From Clostridiales bacterium (GTDB lineage Bacteria > Bacillota > Clostridia > Christensenellales > UBA3700), in the NCBI GenBank assembly GCA_014799645.1, contig JAAVHQ010000009.1, positions 71,001-86,073 of the forward strand: a DNA stretch of 15,073 bases, in the 5' to 3' direction. The notes under the pieces were generated by a model, which saw only the letters and a program-made list of their open reading frames with translations, made no database searches and was not told the origin of the DNA. A program made the translations under genes and the position numbers. This document shows positions 12,311-15,073 of the stretch, in pieces; the stretch's first letter is position 1, and each line of letters starts with the position of its first letter.

Positions 12311-12994
12311 ATGCAAGAAATACAATTCAAATTTGATGGCAACGGACTTATTTGCGCGATAGCGCAAGACGTGTATACGGGCGAAGTGCTTATGCAAGCC
12401 TATATGAATCAAGAGGCGCTTGACAAGACGTTGGAGAGCGGTTACGCGCATTATTACAGCCGTTCGAGAAAATGTCTTTGGAAGAAAGGCGAGACTTCTG
12501 GACATTTGCAAAAGGTAAAGAAGATACTTTACGACTGCGATTGCGACAGCCTACTTTTGTTGATAGAGCAAGAGGGCGCGGCTTGTCATACGGGCAATAG
12601 AAGTTGCTTTTACCGCACGCTAAAAGAGTTTGAATTCGTACCCGATTACAAGATAGTATTCGAGGACGTGAACACGATAAAGGAAAGAAAGGCAAAGCCC
12701 GTCGAGGGTTCGTATACCAACTATCTCTTCGACAAGGGCGTAGAGAAGATATGCAAGAAAGTCGGCGAAGAGGCTACCGAGACCGTCATTGCAGCTATTG
12801 CGGGCAAGAAAGGGGAGTTGGTCGGCGAGTTGTCCGACTTGCTATATCACTGTTTAGTGCTTGCCGAGGCGAGCGGAATTACCGTGCAAGACGTCTTCCA
12901 AGAAGTAATGGCAAGAAAGGGCAAAGCGCCCAATCCAAAGTACGGCGAGGACAATATCCAATCTAATCGTGACAAGATTAAGCAAGAAAAATAA
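12311..12994 (+). CDS. hisIE: Bifunctional phosphoribosyl-AMP cyclohydrolase / phosphoribosyl-ATP pyrophosphatase
   Basis: A 227-residue fusion that does steps 2 and 3 of the pathway. The N-terminal HisI domain (1-105) has the metal-binding DCDCD (Asp75, Asp77, Asp79) and zinc cysteines in ACHTGNRSC (Cys92, Cys99). The C-terminal HisE domain (about 135-225) has the MazG-like helical motif EEATE (153-157) and ELSDLLYH (173-180). I start it at ATG 12311 because GGAG at 12301-12304 is 6 bases upstream; the in-frame ATG at 12299 overlaps that site. Last recognised his gene. Confidence 0.97.
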   Translation: MQEIQFKFDGNGLICAIAQDVYTGEVLMQAYMNQEALDKTLESGYAHYYSRSRKCLWKKGETSGHLQKVKKILYDCDCDSLLLLIEQEGAACHTGNRSCFYRTLKEFEFVPDYKIVFEDVNTIKERKAKPVEGSYTNYLFDKGVEKICKKVGEEATETVIAAIAGKKGELVGELSDLLYHCLVLAEASGITVQDVFQEVMARKGKAPNPKYGEDNIQSNRDKIKQEK

Positions 12995-13001
12995 TCGCCT
13001 A

Positions 13002-13007
13002 TATAAT
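13002..13007 (+). promoter_or_regulatory. Possible -10 box before the aldolase gene
   Basis: A perfect TATAAT in the 67-base gap after hisIE. The -35 region is poor (TAAGCA at 12979-12984 with an 18-base offset range), so this may be only AT-rich spacer and the gene may be co-transcribed with the his operon, since there is no terminator in the gap. Confidence 0.3.
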
Positions 13008-13061
13008 ACTGATAAATAATTTATATATAAAAAGATAAAAAAGAACAAAGAGGAACAAATT

Positions 13062-14033
13062 ATGTCAAAAAGAACGTTATTATCATTTTCTCCGCAAATC
13101 AAAGTAATCGACGCTACTCTAAGAGACGGCGGTCTTGTAAATAATTTCTATTTCAAAGACGAATTCGTAAAGAAATTGTATCAAATGAATTTGCAAGCGG
13201 GCGTAGACTATATGGAATTCGGATACAAGGCGTCCAAAGCAATTTTCGACGAAACCAAGTTCGGAAAATGGAAGTTTTGCGAGGAGAAGGACATTAGAGA
13301 TATCGTCGGCGACAACAACACCGACCTTAAAATCGCTGTTATGGCTGACGTGGGCAGAACGGATATTGAGAAAGACATCATTCCCAAGAAAGACAGCGTA
13401 ATCGATATGGTGCGTGTGGCAACATATATCAACACTATCCCTGCGGCAATAGATATGGTAGAGTATTGCGCTAAAAAGGGCTACGAAACGACTGTCAATA
13501 TTATGGCTATTTCACACGCCAACGACAGCGACCTCGAAGAGGCTTTGGAACTCATCGGCAATTCGTCCGCAAACGGCGTATACCTTGTCGACAGTTACGG
13601 TTCGCTTTATCCTGAACAGATAAGAAAACTTTCGGACAAGTATCTTAATATGGCGGCTAAGTACAATAAATTCGTAGGTATTCACGCTCACAACAACCAA
13701 CAACTTGCATTTGCAAATACAATTGACGCGGTTGCTTGCGGAGTAAATTACCTCGACGCGACGGTCAATTCGCTCGGCAGAGGAGCGGGCAACTGTCCGC
13801 TCGAACTCTTACTCGGCTTCTTAAAGAACCCGAAATACAACCTTCACGCAGTCCTCAAATTTATCGAAGAGGAAATGCTCAAACTCAAAGAAAGCGGTCT
13901 TGTATGGGGATACGATATTCCGTACCTCATTACGGGCGTACTTGATAGACACCCGTCGGGCGCAATCGAGTGTATAAAGAACAACCGCAAAGACTACGCG
14001 GAAATCTATTTAGAGTTAATGGGACTTGAATGA
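13062..14033 (+). CDS. HMGL-like (DRE-TIM) aldolase-family protein of unknown substrate
   Basis: A 323-residue barrel enzyme of the pyruvate carboxyltransferase/HMG-CoA lyase fold. DATLRDGG (17-24) supplies the catalytic Arg21 and metal ligand Asp22. HAHNN (208-212) gives the two metal-binding histidines, and GRGAGNCPLE (239-248) resembles the late loop of 4-hydroxy-2-oxovalerate aldolase. It differs from that aldolase in having Leu25 where, by my alignment, the catalytic His of BphI/DmpG sits, and no acylating aldehyde dehydrogenase partner is nearby. It also lacks the RDGEQ form of isopropylmalate and citramalate synthases. So a retro-aldol or Claisen reaction on a 2-oxo acid is likely, but the substrate is unknown. 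AAAGAGGA (13047-13053) is 8 bases before the ATG. It lies between hisIE and ilvB. Confidence 0.8.
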   Translation: MSKRTLLSFSPQIKVIDATLRDGGLVNNFYFKDEFVKKLYQMNLQAGVDYMEFGYKASKAIFDETKFGKWKFCEEKDIRDIVGDNNTDLKIAVMADVGRTDIEKDIIPKKDSVIDMVRVATYINTIPAAIDMVEYCAKKGYETTVNIMAISHANDSDLEEALELIGNSSANGVYLVDSYGSLYPEQIRKLSDKYLNMAAKYNKFVGIHAHNNQQLAFANTIDAVACGVNYLDATVNSLGRGAGNCPLELLLGFLKNPKYNLHAVLKFIEEEMLKLKESGLVWGYDIPYLITGVLDRHPSGAIECIKNNRKDYAEIYLELMGLE

Positions 14034-14058
14034 TATGTTCGGAGGATAATGTAGGCTA

Positions 14059-14101
14059 GGCAGAATTAAAAACGGTTGTTTTTGCTTTTGCTTAAACTGC
14101 C
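14059..14101 (+). terminator. Weak candidate terminator after the aldolase gene
   Basis: GGCAG (14059-14063) faces CTGCC (14097-14101), enclosing AAAAAC-GGTT-GTTTTT (14068-14083), which is followed by a T-rich GCTTTTGC. The stem is AU-rich and weak, so termination is uncertain. Confidence 0.35.
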
Positions 14102-14143
14102 AACAGAATAGTACTTATTTTGTGTCATTTTAATCCTTTTCAC

Positions 14144-14172
14144 TTGACAATTCATAATAAATATTTTAATAT
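14144..14172 (+). promoter_or_regulatory. ilvB promoter
   Basis: A perfect TTGACA (14144-14149), a 17-base spacer and TAATAT (14167-14172). Initiation near 14179 leaves about 17 bases of leader including the ribosome site, too short for a T-box or leader-peptide attenuator. Confidence 0.65.
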
Positions 14173-14195
14173 ATATAAAAGTATACGGAGTTGTT

Positions 14196-15073
14196 ATGAA
14201 GTTAAACGGTTCACAAATTTTAATAGAGTCATTACTCGAACAAGGTGTAGATACGATTTTCGGCTACCCGGGCGGAGCTGTATTGAATATCTATGACGCA
14301 ATTTACGCATATCAGGACAAGCTTACTCACGTACTTACAGCTCATGAGCAAGGCGCGGCTCACGCGGCTGACGGCTATGCAAGAGCGACGGGTAAGGTCG
14401 GAGTAGTTTTGGCTACGTCAGGTCCTGGCGCGACCAACCTCATCACGGGTATTGCCACAGCGTTTATGGACAGCGTGCCTATGGTTGCTATTACCGGCAA
14501 CGTCGGCACTGATTTGATAGGACTTGATTCATTCCAAGAGGTATATATTGCAGGCATTACTATGCCTATCACAAAGCATAATTTCGTAGTACGCAAAGTA
14601 GAAGAGTTGCACGACGTCATTCGCGAAGCGTTTAGAATTGCCAAGAGCGGTAGACCCGGTCCGGTACTTGTGGACATTCCAAAGGACGTTACTTCCAACG
14701 TATGCGAATTTACCGCAAAGGGCGCGTCGGTCGCTGACGAGTACGTCAAAGCGGACAAAGAGTCGATCAAAAAGGCTGCCGAGCTTATCAATTCGGCAAA
14801 GAAGCCTTGCATTCTTTTCGGCGGCGGTGTATTGATTTCCCAAGGCGAAAAAGAATTGTTGGAACTCATTACCAAGGCGCAAATACCTGCTACGCACACG
14901 CTTATGGGCGCAGGAGTTTTGGGCTGGGGCGAGAAACTCAATCTCGGACTTGTCGGTATGCACGGAAGTATGTCGGCAGGCAAGAGCATTATGGAAAGCG
15001 ACCTTCTTATCGCGGTAGGCACGAGATTTTCCGATAGAGTTGCCACGGACAAGAACAAGTTTATAAGAGATTC
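14196..15073 (+). CDS. ilvB: Acetolactate synthase large subunit, N-terminal part (3' end outside window)
   Basis: The first 292 codons of a thiamine-diphosphate enzyme that condenses two pyruvates to acetolactate (valine/leucine) or pyruvate with 2-oxobutyrate (isoleucine). The frame is open to the window end. FGYPGGAVLNIYD (22-34) opens the pyrimidine-binding domain, Glu51 in AHEQGAAHAADGYAR is the catalytic glutamate, and SGPGATN (75-81), DSFQE (111-115) and ITKHNF follow as in biosynthetic IlvB. The start of the central domain is also present. ACGGAG ending at 14190 is 5 bases from ATG. The family is usually about 550-590 residues and pairs with the small subunit IlvN, presumably downstream. 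The classic motif set favours the anabolic enzyme over catabolic AlsS. Confidence 0.95.
   Translation, partial: MKLNGSQILIESLLEQGVDTIFGYPGGAVLNIYDAIYAYQDKLTHVLTAHEQGAAHAADGYARATGKVGVVLATSGPGATNLITGIATAFMDSVPMVAITGNVGTDLIGLDSFQEVYIAGITMPITKHNFVVRKVEELHDVIREAFRIAKSGRPGPVLVDIPKDVTSNVCEFTAKGASVADEYVKADKESIKKAAELINSAKKPCILFGGGVLISQGEKELLELITKAQIPATHTLMGAGVLGWGEKLNLGLVGMHGSMSAGKSIMESDLLIAVGTRFSDRVATDKNKFIRD

Noticed and set aside
14034..14195. T-box or branched-chain attenuator before ilvB
   Set aside because: The 162-base gap lacks a T-box motif and a leader ORF, and the promoter is close to the gene.

Overview
The window looks like chromosome of a low-to-moderate G+C, endospore-forming Bacillota (Clostridia-type) bacterium. 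The evidence is AAGGAGG-type ribosome binding sites, AT-rich intergenic DNA with TTGACA/TATAAT-like promoters and strong intrinsic terminators, the gene order rsgA-rpe-spoVM-rpmB-asp23-fakA-recG (a Bacillota arrangement also known from Bacillus subtilis, here without thiN and sdaAB/sdaAA), and a 23-codon spoVM gene, which implies sporulation. No mobile element, phage gene, CRISPR array, tRNA or rRNA is visible.

Region 1 (1-4226) is a housekeeping block: the 3' end of rsgA, rpe, the tiny spoVM with its own terminator, a roughly 430-base non-coding stretch, rpmB on the minus strand, then asp23 and fakA on the plus strand. Four copies of a 13-15 base palindrome (TGAAC-N3-GTTCA) lie only between genes here, and nowhere else in the window. 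Region 2 (4227-6280) is recG with its own promoter and terminator. The promoters of asp23 and recG are placed so that transcription would begin at or next to the start codon, predicting leaderless or near-leaderless mRNAs.

Region 3 (6310-12994) is a compact histidine biosynthesis operon, hisZ-hisG-hisD-hisB-hisH-hisA-hisF-hisIE, read from a good promoter, with 1-base gaps and ATGA overlaps between several genes. Short-form HisG and HisZ form the first enzyme; HisIE, HisA, HisH/HisF, HisB and HisD supply the later steps. Missing from the cluster are the aminotransferase (hisC) and histidinol-phosphate phosphatase, which must be encoded elsewhere. A 112-base gap before hisIE carries a 26-base repeat whose other copy lies about 10.9 kb away in region 1.

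Region 4 (12995-15073) holds an HMGL-like/DRE-TIM aldolase-family protein of unknown substrate, then the first 292 codons of ilvB (acetolactate synthase large subunit) behind a TTGACA promoter; it runs off the window.

Most of the window is ordinary core metabolism. The items most worth a second look are the intergenic palindrome family, the spoVM gene, the start-codon-proximal promoters, the dispersed 26-base repeat with the structured non-coding segment around one copy, and the uncharacterised aldolase.
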